Source: Leptofilum sp050292445 | GTDB lineage: Bacteria; Chloroflexota; Anaerolineae; Promineifilales; Promineifilaceae | Reading direction: 5' to 3' | NCBI GenBank assembly: GCA_050292445.1 | Contig: JBNKLQ010000104.1 | Span: 1-19,017 of the forward strand | Length of the DNA: 19,017 bases | Shown: positions 1-8,027 of the stretch, in pieces | Layout of the letters: every line of letters begins with the position of its first letter | Position numbering within the stretch: position 1 is the stretch's first letter | Notes under the pieces: model-generated | Told to the model about the DNA's origin: nothing | What the model saw: the letters and a program-made list of their open reading frames with translations, nothing else | The model's database searches: none | Position numbers and translations under genes: made by a program

Positions 1-1
1 G

Positions 2-1333
2 CGCACATTAGAAAAAGACGGCATTCCCAAATACCTCAACTCGCCCCAGACTGACCTTTTCGATAAGAGCCACCTGCTTTATGGATTGGACACGGCCAAA
101 CGGGCCATTCGTGAAGCGCGGCAGGCGGTGATTGTGGAAGGGTACATGGATGTGATGCAGGCGTGGCAGGCCGGTTTCCGCAACGTGGTGGCCCAAATGG
201 GTACGGCGTTGACGGAGCAGCAGTTACGCTTGCTGAAGCGGTACACCAAGCAGTTTGTCCTGGCGCTGGATGCGGATGCGGCCGGGCAAAACGCCACTTT
301 GCGCAGCTTACAGGTGGCTCGTGAAACGCTAGACCGAGAAGTGGACGTGAAGTTTGATGCGCACGGTTTAGTGCAGCAAGAGGGCCGGCTCCAGGCAGAC
401 ATTCGGGTGATCACCATGCCGGATGGCAAAGACCCAGACAACATCATTCAGGAAAACCCGGAAGCGTGGACGAAGCTGGTGGCTCAGGCCAAACCAGTGG
501 TCGCCTATGTGATTGATGTGGCGACGCAAGGGTTGGATATGAATGATGCCAAGGCCAAAACGGCCGTTGCGCAACAGGTCCTCCCCCTCATCAAAGACAT
601 TCAGGACCCCATCGAGCGGGACCATTACTGGCAGCAGCTGGCCCGTGCCTTAAGAATTGATGAACGGGCACTGCGTCAAATACGCCTACCGGTGAAGCCG
701 CATCAGGCGGCCAAAATGAGCCAGGCAGCCAAACCGGCACAGCCAAAGAACCATGTCGGTTGGACCACCGTGCCCCGTAAAGGTCAAACTAACCTCAACC
801 CGCTGGCTACCGATATGCGTCAGTCTGATTTTTTGCATCATTGCGTGCGCTTCCCGCAGGTGATTTTGCGCGTGAACCAGAAGTTAAGCGAATGTAGCCA
901 ACCACAGGTGACGGACGAAGATTTTTTGCTGGCCGAAGACCGGGCCATCATGCGACAAATGTACCAGTTGATTGCCTCGACGTCGGTTGTCACGATTGAT
1001 GAATTGTGGGATAGTCTAGAGCAGACGCTTCAGGATCGGTTGAAGTTCTTGCTGACATTACCCCAATCACCAGAAACGGAGCTTGAGCGTATTTCCGACA
1101 CCCTTGTTTTGTCCGTATTAGATTGGCGTCTGGCCAAGGTCAGGCAGCTGCTAAGTGAGGTGAAACATCTACTTCATGAGGCCCAAGCAGAAAATGATAT
1201 GGAAACCCTGGCAATTTACCAACAGCAGCTACGAGAGCTGCCCCTGGCTGTCTTACAGCTCAACAAAGCCAGAGATTCAATGTCTGCTACCAGCCGCCGC
1301 CGTGCAGAAGATGCTTTGAACGGCCGTTTCTAA
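2..1333 (+). CDS. dnaG: DNA primase DnaG, 5'-truncated by the window edge
   Basis: DnaG makes the RNA primers for replication and is recruited to the fork by the DnaB helicase. The open frame runs back to the window edge, so the true start is upstream; 443 codons plus stop are visible. The first residues contain PKYLNSP and LYGLD, typical of the end of the RNA-polymerase domain N-terminal half. The Toprim core follows: the acidic motif EGYMD is encoded at 137-151 and the metal-binding ALDADAAG motif around 263-286. An Ala/Lys/Pro-rich linker near 705-760 leads to a C-terminal helical region (about 800-1330) that should be the DnaB-binding domain. The CHC2 zinc finger and about 200 N-terminal residues are missing only because of the window edge. 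The gene lies 123 bp before sigA, the usual dnaG-rpoD pairing, with no terminator seen between them. The TTG at 86 is internal, not a start. Confidence 0.96.
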   Translation, partial: RTLEKDGIPKYLNSPQTDLFDKSHLLYGLDTAKRAIREARQAVIVEGYMDVMQAWQAGFRNVVAQMGTALTEQQLRLLKRYTKQFVLALDADAAGQNATLRSLQVARETLDREVDVKFDAHGLVQQEGRLQADIRVITMPDGKDPDNIIQENPEAWTKLVAQAKPVVAYVIDVATQGLDMNDAKAKTAVAQQVLPLIKDIQDPIERDHYWQQLARALRIDERALRQIRLPVKPHQAAKMSQAAKPAQPKNHVGWTTVPRKGQTNLNPLATDMRQSDFLHHCVRFPQVILRVNQKLSECSQPQVTDEDFLLAEDRAIMRQMYQLIASTSVVTIDELWDSLEQTLQDRLKFLLTLPQSPETELERISDTLVLSVLDWRLAKVRQLLSEVKHLLHEAQAENDMETLAIYQQQLRELPLAVLQLNKARDSMSATSRRRAEDALNGRF

Positions 1334-1369
1334 AAATCCCAATATAACAAAACTTAGTGGGTAAACATT

Positions 1370-1384
1370 GTTCAACCCGTGAAC
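1370..1384. promoter_or_regulatory. Short inverted repeat GTTCA-N5-TGAAC upstream of sigA
   Basis: A perfect 5+5 bp inverted repeat with a 5-bp spacer lies in the dnaG-sigA gap (1334-1456), about 72 bp before the sigA start. Its size and symmetry would fit a dimeric repressor site, but half-sites this short also arise by chance. I found no convincing -35/-10 pair in this gap, so sigA may be transcribed from upstream through dnaG. Confidence 0.25.
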
Positions 1385-1456
1385 GCTTTTCTGAAGTAGA
1401 AAAAATAGAAAACAAAAGTCCTTGGAAACTCCTCATTCAGGTTAGGAAAATATACG

Positions 1457-3151
1457 ATGGATTTATCTGAACTAGACAACGATTTCGATGAAGATATCGA
1501 AGATGAAAGCGAAGACGAAGCTGAAGTTATTGATATTGAAGCTTTGGTAAAAAAGGCGCGCCGCTCTCGTGAAATTAACGAAGCAGACGTCCAGGCTTTG
1601 TTGGCCTCGGCGGATGAAGAACAAGCGGAGCGGCTTTATGCCCGTTTGCAAAAAATGAATATTCGCATCGTTTCAGAAAACGGTGAGACGCTGGATGATT
1701 TTGGCGAATCTTCCAACCTGCTTACCGATACGGACGATGATAATAAAGAAACGACGACTTCCTATCTTACCGGAACGGTAGAAGATGATCCTGTTCACAC
1801 TTATCTCAAAGAGATTGGGCAGGTTCCTTTGCTGACGGCCGATCAAGAGATTTGGCTTTCTACCCAGTTGACGGCCGCTACCGTGCTGGACCGTCTCAAT
1901 AATGATGTGACAAAAGACGGCATTGATTCCGAAGAAGAAGTTGATTTTCGGGCAATGATCACCAACTACACCAATCTGCTGGAAAATTGGCAGGTGGTGG
2001 AAGAAGCGCGTAAAGCACTTCAGGTGGACAGTCTCGATCTGATGGCTTTTATTGATGAAGCGCGTGACTTGCGCAAAGGGTGGCGAACGCGTACGGAATC
2101 TTACCTGCGGCAATATCTCAATAATGGTAATTGGGGCCAGGATGATACCTGGACCGATTTAGCCCAGGCGTGTTTTCATTTGTTAACGGCCGTTTACCTG
2201 CTGCCCTTGGATTTATCTCGTCAAATGGCCAGAGCCTATAGAGAAGATGGCAAGCTCCCTACTATAGAAACCTTCCGTGAATGGTTGTCGGAGGATTTGG
2301 TGGGCCTCAAATATAACGAGTTCATGGTGTACGAGCTGGCTGAAGAAGCCAAAGTCAGCCTCACCGGGGCTAATCTGCGGCTGGTTGTGAGCGTGGCCAA
2401 ACGGTACATGGGTCGCGGTATTCATTTGCTGGACCTGGTGCAAGAAGGCAATGTTGGCTTGCTGCGCGCTGTAGAAAAATTCGACCACACCAAAGGGTAC
2501 AAATTTAGCACCTACGCCACCTGGTGGATTCGTCAGGCGGTTAGCCGGGCCATTGCCGATCAGGCGCGCACGATTCGTATTCCCGTGCACATGTTCGAGA
2601 CTATCAACAAGATCGTCAAGCTCCAGCGTGATCTGGTGCAAAAACTAGGCCATGAGCCCAGTGATGAGGAATTGGCCCTAGAACTGGAATACCTGACGCC
2701 AGAAGAATCAGAAACGATCAAGAAGGCGCTGCGCGACGAACAGCCAATCGATCCCGTGCTCAACCGCAAATGGCGGCAGGCGGTCTCCAAAATTCGGGAC
2801 ATCAAACGCATCTCGATGGACCCCATGTCGCTGGAATCTCCGGTGGGTAACGAAGATTCTACCGAGTATGGTGACTTCATCCCCGACGAAAGCGCTCTGG
2901 AACCGGTAGATGCTGCCTCCAAAGAGTTATTGCGGGAGCAAATCCGCAATGTGCTGGGCTTCCTTAGCGAGCGGGAGCGGGAAGTGTTGGAAATGCGCTT
3001 TGGCTTGAACGATGGCAAGGACCACACATTGGAAGAGGTGGGGCGTAGTTTTGGCGTGACTCGTGAGCGTATTCGCCAGATCGAAGCCAAGGCACTGCGT
3101 AAGCTGCGTCATCCTAGCCGCAGTAAGGCGCTGCGCGACTATTTGACCTAA
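1457..3151 (+). CDS. sigA: Primary RNA polymerase sigma factor (RpoD/SigA, sigma70 family)
   Basis: This 564-residue protein is the housekeeping sigma factor that directs RNA polymerase to -35/-10 promoters. The N-terminus is strongly acidic, as in region 1.1. Region 1.2 is recognisable near residues 110-135 (DDPVHTYLKEIGQVPLL). A divergent spacer of roughly 150 residues follows. Region 2 begins at NLRLVVSVAKRYMGRG near residue 305 and includes DLVQEGNVGLLRAVEKFD and the melting/-10 segment YKFSTYATWWIRQAVSRAI. Region 3 contains LGHEPSDEELA. Region 4.2 ends the protein with the helix-turn-helix FGVTRERIRQIEAKALRKL. The full set of regions 1.2-4.2 and the dnaG neighbour mark it as the primary rather than an alternative sigma. 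The ATG is preceded by AGGAAAA at a 7-9 nt spacing. A terminator follows 27 bp after the stop. Confidence 0.97.
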   Translation: MDLSELDNDFDEDIEDESEDEAEVIDIEALVKKARRSREINEADVQALLASADEEQAERLYARLQKMNIRIVSENGETLDDFGESSNLLTDTDDDNKETTTSYLTGTVEDDPVHTYLKEIGQVPLLTADQEIWLSTQLTAATVLDRLNNDVTKDGIDSEEEVDFRAMITNYTNLLENWQVVEEARKALQVDSLDLMAFIDEARDLRKGWRTRTESYLRQYLNNGNWGQDDTWTDLAQACFHLLTAVYLLPLDLSRQMARAYREDGKLPTIETFREWLSEDLVGLKYNEFMVYELAEEAKVSLTGANLRLVVSVAKRYMGRGIHLLDLVQEGNVGLLRAVEKFDHTKGYKFSTYATWWIRQAVSRAIADQARTIRIPVHMFETINKIVKLQRDLVQKLGHEPSDEELALELEYLTPEESETIKKALRDEQPIDPVLNRKWRQAVSKIRDIKRISMDPMSLESPVGNEDSTEYGDFIPDESALEPVDAASKELLREQIRNVLGFLSEREREVLEMRFGLNDGKDHTLEEVGRSFGVTRERIRQIEAKALRKLRHPSRSKALRDYLT

Positions 3152-3178
3152 AGAAAGCAGCTTTTTCACTGTCATTTT

Positions 3179-3213
3179 AAACCCAACGGCTGGGAACGGC
3201 CGTTGGGTTTTTT
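3179..3213 (+). terminator. Rho-independent terminator of sigA
   Basis: A perfect 12-bp stem pairs 3179-3190 with 3199-3210 around an 8-nt loop, and the descending arm runs directly into six T residues. The descending arm and loop contain one exact copy of the genome-iterated palindrome AACGGCCGTT (3195-3204), and the ascending arm contains its half (CAACGGC). It separates the dnaG-sigA unit from the nuo operon. Confidence 0.93.
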
Positions 3214-3282
3214 ATTCCTGAAATTAGCTAAAAAAACAGCAAAAATACGCGCTCTGGACGCCATTTTTTCAGGTGACCTTTG

Positions 3283-3311
3283 TTGCCGCCCCATATTGCT
3301 TGTGATAGAAT
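3283..3311 (+). promoter_or_regulatory. Probable sigma70-type promoter of the nuo operon
   Basis: TTGCCG (3283-3288, 4 of 6 to TTGACA) is separated by exactly 17 bp from TAGAAT (3306-3311, 5 of 6 to TATAAT). A TGA directly before the -10 gives an extended -10 element. Predicted transcription would start near 3318, leaving a leader of about 100 nt before nuoA. It lies just after the sigA terminator and before a 13-gene operon with no other obvious promoter, which supports the call. The rest of the 3214-3419 gap is A-rich and shows no strong Shine-Dalgarno before nuoA. Confidence 0.65.
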
Positions 3312-3419
3312 GCACAGAGGATCATTTAGGAAGAAAAAAACATTTCGCTGCATTTATTTTCAACCAAATCAATACGAAAATAGCCATACGCGCAGCCTCA
3401 AAAAAGAAAAAATCGACTT

Positions 3420-3797
3420 ATGGAAAATAATCCAATCCTTATTGAGTATCTTCCCATTGCCGTACTAATCGGAATAGCTTTGTTTTTTGCCGTCCTTCTC
3501 CCTGTTTTGTCCTTAAACCTGGGCCCAAAGCCGAAAGAAAATGCGCGCAGTAAGCTAATCCCTTACGAATCAGGCATCGTGGCTATTGGTGAGGCGCAGC
3601 GCCGTTTACCTGTTAAATTTTATCGCATCGCAGTTCTATTTATTCTGTTTGATGTAGATATTATTCTCCTCGTTCCCTGGGCAGTTACCTTCCGCAAGCT
3701 GGGCCTGTATGGCTTGGCCGTCATGGGCGTCTTCATGGTGCTCTTTATTTTGGGTGATGTCTGGGTATGGAAGAAAGGAATTTTGGAATGGGAGTAG
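3420..3797 (+). CDS. nuoA: NADH-quinone oxidoreductase subunit A (NuoA)
   Basis: NuoA is a small membrane subunit at the junction of the peripheral and membrane arms of complex I. The 125-residue product has the family length and three hydrophobic segments (about residues 9-31, 68-90 and 96-114). The loop after the first segment contains the conserved IPYESG motif (residues 47-52), and the second segment begins with KFYRIAVLFILFD. The conserved acidic pair of helix 2, usually FDVE, reads FDVD here (D78, D80). It is the first gene of the operon, about 100 nt after the predicted transcription start. The ATG at 3420 has only an A/G-rich stretch upstream rather than a clear Shine-Dalgarno. The last 10 bp overlap the nuoB start. 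Confidence 0.95.
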   Translation: MENNPILIEYLPIAVLIGIALFFAVLLPVLSLNLGPKPKENARSKLIPYESGIVAIGEAQRRLPVKFYRIAVLFILFDVDIILLVPWAVTFRKLGLYGLAVMGVFMVLFILGDVWVWKKGILEWE

Positions 3798-4270
3798 AAC
3801 AAAAATTAGGGGATATGGGTGTTATCACCCTTCGTTTAGAAGATTTAGTTAACTGGGGGCGCACCAACGCTATGTGGCCTATGCTTTTTGGCCTGGCCTG
3901 TTGCGCCATTGAAATGATGTCCTCGCAAGCCGCCCACTATGATGCTTCCCGCTTTGGGATGGAGCTAAACCGTCCCTCTCCACGCCAATCTGATCTCATG
4001 ATTGTGGCTGGCCGCGTTTCACGTAAGATGGCTCCTGTTGTTCGCCGTCTTTATGATCAAATGCCTGAACCTAAATGGGTCATTGCCATGGGTGATTGTG
4101 CTTCCTGTGGTGGTATCTTCAATAACTATGCCATTGTGCAAGGTGTTGATGAGATCGTGCCAGTTGATGTTTATGTGGCAGGCTGTCCGCCACGCCCAGA
4201 AGCATTAATCGATGGCTTTATGACCCTGCACGAAAAGATTCGTGGCGAAAAACTCACCGACCACGCTTAA
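3788..4270 (+). CDS. nuoB: NADH-quinone oxidoreductase subunit B (NuoB)
   Basis: NuoB holds cluster N2, the [4Fe-4S] centre that passes electrons to quinone next to NuoD. In the 160-residue product the ligand cysteines are the adjacent pair C38-C39 (LACCAIE), C104 (GDCASCGG) and C133 (AGCPPRPE). Their spacing matches the known family pattern. The quinone-site segment GMELNRPSPRQSDLMIVAG is also present. I chose the ATG at 3788 because AAAGGA (3774-3779) sits 8 nt upstream. The in-frame ATG at 3767 would add seven residues and has no ribosome-binding site. The start overlaps the end of nuoA by 10 bp, implying translational coupling. Confidence 0.95.
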   Translation: MGVEQKLGDMGVITLRLEDLVNWGRTNAMWPMLFGLACCAIEMMSSQAAHYDASRFGMELNRPSPRQSDLMIVAGRVSRKMAPVVRRLYDQMPEPKWVIAMGDCASCGGIFNNYAIVQGVDEIVPVDVYVAGCPPRPEALIDGFMTLHEKIRGEKLTDHA

Positions 4271-4303
4271 AATCAGAGATATTCACTCTGGAGACGATAA
4301 GGT

Positions 4304-4825
4304 ATGAATGCAGATCAACGTGTTGTTGAGAAAATTAAAGCTGCTTTCCCGGATGCCATCGAAGACACCAATGATTTTCGCGGTGAGCAGACGCTTTACA
4401 TCCGTAAGGAACAAATCAAAGGCATCTGCCAACTGCTGCGGGACGATCCTGAATTAAGCTATAAGTTTTTGTCCGATATTTGCGCCGACGACTTTTTGCC
4501 AGAGTTTCCCCGGTTTGCGGTTAATTATCATCTTTATTCCTACGATCATAATCATCGGCTGCGTTTGTGCACCTGGGTGGAAGACCCCGAAGAAGGGCCA
4601 GAGACAGTGGCTTCTGTTTGGTCGATTGCTACCTGGTTGGAAATGGAAGTATGGGATTTGATGGGCATTCGCTTCCAGGGTAACGACAGCTTGCGTCGCT
4701 TGTTTTTGCCGGAAGATTGGCAAGGGCATCCACTGCGCAAAGATTATCCGCTAGGGTATGAAGAAGTGCAGTTTTCCTTTAATTGGCAAGAAATTGACGC
4801 CAAAAAACCATACGCTAAAGATTAA
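4304..4825 (+). CDS. nuoC: NADH-quinone oxidoreductase subunit C (NuoC, 30-kDa subunit)
   Basis: NuoC is a cofactor-free structural subunit that clamps NuoD in the quinone-reducing module. This 173-residue protein ends with the family signature: LEMEVWDLMGIRF near residues 112-124, then LRRLFLPEDWQGHPLRKDYP near 130-149. It is a stand-alone NuoC, not a NuoCD fusion as in E. coli, because nuoD follows as a separate gene 33 bp later. The start has a modest Shine-Dalgarno (GGAGA, 4290-4294) at a rather long spacing. Confidence 0.95.
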   Translation: MNADQRVVEKIKAAFPDAIEDTNDFRGEQTLYIRKEQIKGICQLLRDDPELSYKFLSDICADDFLPEFPRFAVNYHLYSYDHNHRLRLCTWVEDPEEGPETVASVWSIATWLEMEVWDLMGIRFQGNDSLRRLFLPEDWQGHPLRKDYPLGYEEVQFSFNWQEIDAKKPYAKD

Positions 4826-4858
4826 TAGAGAGACAGCTAGGCAACAAAGAGGCTGATT

Positions 4859-6115
4859 ATGACCATACCCTCTGGTAGCGACACGATACAAGAGTTAACT
4901 GTAGAAGAATTGCGGGCCAAAGTTGGCACCGGCATGACGATTGATAATGCTGAAGAGCATATGCTCCTTAGTATGGGTCCCCAGCATCCCAGTACACATG
5001 GTGTGTTGCGCTTGTTGGTGGAGCTAGACGGTGAAAATATTGTCAACCTGGCCCCGGATATTGGTTTTCTCCACACAGGTGTAGAAAAAAGCATGGAGTC
5101 CAAAACATACACCAAAGCTTTGGTGATGACGGACCGCTTGGACTACCTCTCGCCGATGTCCAATAATTTGGGCTATATTTTGGCCGTAGAAAAACTGTTG
5201 GGAGTGGAAGCGACGCCGCGTGCCCAGGTGATTCGTGTTATTCTCACGGAACTGGCGCGAGTTGCCAGCCATTTGGTGTGGTTGGGTACACATGCGCTTG
5301 ATCTGGCGGCGATGTCGGTTTTTCTCTACTGTTTCCGTGAACGCGAGTACATTTTGGACTTGTTTGAAATGGTAGCTGGCCAGCGCATGATGGTGAGCTA
5401 TTTCCGCCCTGGTGGGCTGTGGCGGGACGTGCCGGAAGAGTTTGAACCGGCCGTACGGCAGTTTTTGGACTTCTTCCCGGCCAAAATTGCCGATTATGAA
5501 GCGTTGCTCAAAAACAATCCCATCTGGCTGGACCGGACAAAGGGGATTGGTGTGGTGACGGCCGAACAGGCCATGGATTGGGGCATGACGGGTCCCTGCT
5601 TGCGTGGTTCTGGTGTGAATTGGGATATCCGCAAGGCGCAGCCTTACAGTGGTTACGAAACGTATGAGTTTGACGTGCCCGTGGGGACGGATGGGGATGT
5701 ATATGCCCGTTACCGCTGCCGGATTCAAGAGATGTGGGAAAGTTTAGGCATTATCCGGCAGGCGATGGATAAATTGCCCAGCGGTCCAGTGAATATCGAC
5801 GATAGAAAAATTGTACCACCGCCGCGCTCTGAATTGGGGCACAGCATGGAAGCGGTTATTCACCACTTTAAGCTATGGACTGAAGGGTTCAATGCTCCAA
5901 CTGGGTATGTATACCAAAGTGTCGAGTCGCCACGTGGTGAGTTTGCCTGTTATTTGCGCGGGGACGGTGGGCCAAAACCAGCGCGGGTTCATTTCCGCAC
6001 ACCGTCTTATGTGCATGTGGCTTCGCTGCCAATCATGTCTAAAGGTGGATTTGTGGCCGATTTGGTTTCGATCATTGGTTCGATTGATATTGTTTTAGGT
6101 GAAATTGACCGGTAA
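4859..6115 (+). CDS. nuoD: NADH-quinone oxidoreductase subunit D (NuoD, 49-kDa subunit)
   Basis: NuoD forms most of the quinone-reduction pocket together with NuoB and is related to the large subunit of [NiFe] hydrogenases, without the metal site. The 418-residue product has GPQHPSTHGVLR at residues 40-51; H47 aligns with the quinone-binding histidine. Y96 in RLDYLS is 49 residues further on, the spacing expected for the quinone-contacting tyrosine. The C-terminus is the canonical VLGEIDR. About 35 residues precede the conserved core, a modest N-terminal extension. AAGAGG lies about 6 nt before the ATG. The stop codon overlaps an exact AACGGCCGTT palindrome (6114-6123). Confidence 0.97.
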   Translation: MTIPSGSDTIQELTVEELRAKVGTGMTIDNAEEHMLLSMGPQHPSTHGVLRLLVELDGENIVNLAPDIGFLHTGVEKSMESKTYTKALVMTDRLDYLSPMSNNLGYILAVEKLLGVEATPRAQVIRVILTELARVASHLVWLGTHALDLAAMSVFLYCFREREYILDLFEMVAGQRMMVSYFRPGGLWRDVPEEFEPAVRQFLDFFPAKIADYEALLKNNPIWLDRTKGIGVVTAEQAMDWGMTGPCLRGSGVNWDIRKAQPYSGYETYEFDVPVGTDGDVYARYRCRIQEMWESLGIIRQAMDKLPSGPVNIDDRKIVPPPRSELGHSMEAVIHHFKLWTEGFNAPTGYVYQSVESPRGEFACYLRGDGGPKPARVHFRTPSYVHVASLPIMSKGGFVADLVSIIGSIDIVLGEIDR

Positions 6116-6133
6116 CGGCCGTTAGGAAAGAGT

Positions 6134-6664
6134 ATGTTACTTCAAGAAAAGTATCCTGAAGAGATTAAAGGAATTTTGGCGCGGTTTCCGCATAAGAAAT
6201 CGGCCGTTTTGCCGTTGATGCATTTGGCACAAGAAGCGTATGGCTTTACCAGCCGTGAAGCGATGCACGAAGTGGCTGAAATCCTCGACTTGGACCCGAC
6301 ACATGTTTTGTCGCTGGCTGGCTTCTACACATTGTACTACGAAGAGCCAGTAGGGAAATTTGTGCTGGAAGTTTGTAACGATCTGGCCTGCGCCTTGCGC
6401 GGTGCGGACGAATTTGTGGAGATGGCCTCTCGCAAGTTAGACATTCCCGTAGATGGCACAACCAACGATGGCTTGTTTACCTTGAAAACGGTCATGTGTT
6501 TGGCGGCCTGTGACCGGGCACCGATGCTGCAATGCAATTTAAAGTTTGAAGAGCATCTGGATGAGGAAAAGTTCGACCAGTTGATTACTCGTTTGCGGGC
6601 TCAGGCAGCGGCTGAAGAATCTGAACCGTCAATTGTTGAGCAAATTTCTGCGTTTGCTAAATAG
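6134..6664 (+). CDS. nuoE: NADH-quinone oxidoreductase subunit E (NuoE, 24-kDa subunit)
   Basis: NuoE carries the [2Fe-2S] cluster N1a beside the flavin site of NuoF. In the 176-residue, thioredoxin-like protein the four ligands are visible as C81-x4-C86 (EVCNDLACAL) and C122-x3-C126 (MCLAACDRAP). The N-terminal helical region with LPLMHLAQEAYGF is also typical. The start is 18 bp after nuoD with AGGAAAG immediately upstream at good spacing. The last roughly 25 residues are acidic and Ala-rich and look like a non-conserved tail. Confidence 0.96.
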   Translation: MLLQEKYPEEIKGILARFPHKKSAVLPLMHLAQEAYGFTSREAMHEVAEILDLDPTHVLSLAGFYTLYYEEPVGKFVLEVCNDLACALRGADEFVEMASRKLDIPVDGTTNDGLFTLKTVMCLAACDRAPMLQCNLKFEEHLDEEKFDQLITRLRAQAAAEESEPSIVEQISAFAK

Positions 6665-6696
6665 TGGCAAATGTTTGTTATGAATGGGGTTAGATA

Positions 6697-7986
6697 ATGG
6701 CTCATATTTTGTTGCGTCACCGAGACATCGAAAATATGCACAAGCTGGAGGTTTATCGGGCCAACGGTGGATACGATGCTTTGCAAAAAGCTTTAAATGA
6801 ATATCAACCGGGTGAGCTCATTGACATTGTGAAGGCTTCCGGCTTGCGTGGACGAGGTGGAGCAGGATTTCCCACTGGTCTTAAATGGAGCTTCATTCCC
6901 AAAGCACCAGGCGACAAATATATTGTGGTGAATTCGGATGAGTCTGAGATGGGGACGTTTAAAGACCGCGAACTTTTGGAGAAAAACCCACATCAGGTGA
7001 TTGAAGGGGCCATGATTGCGGCGTATGCGATTGGGGCTAAGCAAATTTACAATTACATGCGCGGCGAGTTTATGGGCATTGGGCGGCACTTTGAAGAGGC
7101 GCTGCAAGAATGCTATGAAGCTGGCATTTTAGGTGACCATGTTTTGGGCACCAATTTTAGCTGTGAGATGTCTGGATATTACGGTGCCGGGGCGTATATT
7201 TGTGGTGAAGAAACGGCATTGCTGGCTTCCTTGCAAGGTGACTTAGGCCAGCCTTGGGCCAAGCCACCATTTCCGGCCATTGAAGGACTCTATAAAAGGC
7301 CAACGGTCGTAAATAATACAGAAACGTTAGCCAATGTGCCGCCCATCATTATGAACGGCGCAGATTGGTATAAATCTATAGGAACAGAAAAAAGCCCTGG
7401 CCCCAAGATTGTGTGCCTGAGTGGGCACATAAACAATCCCGGCAACTACGAAATTGAAATGGGTATGTCTTTCCGTGAGCTGGTTTATGGTGAAAATTAC
7501 GGCGGAGGCATTCGCGGTGGCAAGAAATTCAAGGCGTTGTTGCCTAGCGGTGGTTCTGGCCCCGTGGTGGTAGAGGATGCCTTGGAAGCGCCCATTACTT
7601 ATGAAGGATTAACCCCATTTGGATCGACGGTTGGGTCCGCTTCTGTGGTGGTGATGGATGAGACGACCGACATGGTGTGGGCGGCTATGAAAATGGCCCA
7701 CTTTTTTAAGCATGAATCGTGTGGTAAGTGCACGCCGTGCCGTGAAGGAACGTTTTGGATGGATAAATTACTGTCCCGAATTTACCACGGGCAGGGTACT
7801 GAGAAGGATTTGGAAGTGTTGAAGAGTGTGGCTGGCCAGATTGGGGGCAAGACGCTGTGTGCTTTGGGTGATTTTGCGATCAATCCAGTATTGAGCACGA
7901 TTCGGCACTTTTTTGATGAATACAAAGCAAAGGTGAGTGGGAAACAGGCTGTGAAGGAAACGGCCGTTCCTGCCGCCACTGATTAA
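6697..7986 (+). CDS. nuoF: NADH-quinone oxidoreductase subunit F (NuoF, 51-kDa, FMN and NADH binding)
   Basis: NuoF oxidises NADH with FMN and passes electrons through the [4Fe-4S] cluster N3. The 429-residue product has the glycine-rich NADH-binding GLRGRGGAGFPTGLKW near residues 49-64. The FMN region NSDESEMGTFKDRELL follows near residues 85-100, then GAGAYICGEETALLASLQG. Cluster N3 ligands are C342, C345 and C348 (SCGKCTPCREG) and C388 (KTLCALGDFA). All key residues are present, so NADH should be the electron donor. It sits between nuoE and nuoG, completing the dehydrogenase module. The upstream GGGG at 6686-6689 is only a moderate ribosome-binding site. Confidence 0.97.
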   Translation: MAHILLRHRDIENMHKLEVYRANGGYDALQKALNEYQPGELIDIVKASGLRGRGGAGFPTGLKWSFIPKAPGDKYIVVNSDESEMGTFKDRELLEKNPHQVIEGAMIAAYAIGAKQIYNYMRGEFMGIGRHFEEALQECYEAGILGDHVLGTNFSCEMSGYYGAGAYICGEETALLASLQGDLGQPWAKPPFPAIEGLYKRPTVVNNTETLANVPPIIMNGADWYKSIGTEKSPGPKIVCLSGHINNPGNYEIEMGMSFRELVYGENYGGGIRGGKKFKALLPSGGSGPVVVEDALEAPITYEGLTPFGSTVGSASVVVMDETTDMVWAAMKMAHFFKHESCGKCTPCREGTFWMDKLLSRIYHGQGTEKDLEVLKSVAGQIGGKTLCALGDFAINPVLSTIRHFFDEYKAKVSGKQAVKETAVPAATD

Positions 7987-8027
7987 TTAGTTTTTAAATA
8001 CACTAACCCCTCTGGAAGAGGAAACGT

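Noticed and set aside
86..1333. dnaG starting at the TTG at 86
   Set aside because: The frame stays open to the window edge and the upstream residues (PKYLNSP, LYGLD) are conserved DnaG sequence, so the gene is truncated, not short.
1334..1456. A sigA promoter in the dnaG-sigA gap
   Set aside because: TATAAC (1343-1348) and TTGTTC (1368-1373) occur, but neither has a partner hexamer at 16-18 bp.
3203..3430. 75-residue + strand frame between sigA and nuoA
   Set aside because: It starts inside the sigA terminator, spans the predicted nuo promoter, has low-complexity Lys-rich sequence and no ribosome-binding site.
3767..3787. Longer nuoB N-terminus from the ATG at 3767
   Set aside because: No Shine-Dalgarno precedes it, while 3788 has AAAGGA at 8 nt.
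5024..5728. 234-residue antisense frame opposite nuoD
   Set aside because: His/Arg-rich shadow of a conserved coding region with no independent support.
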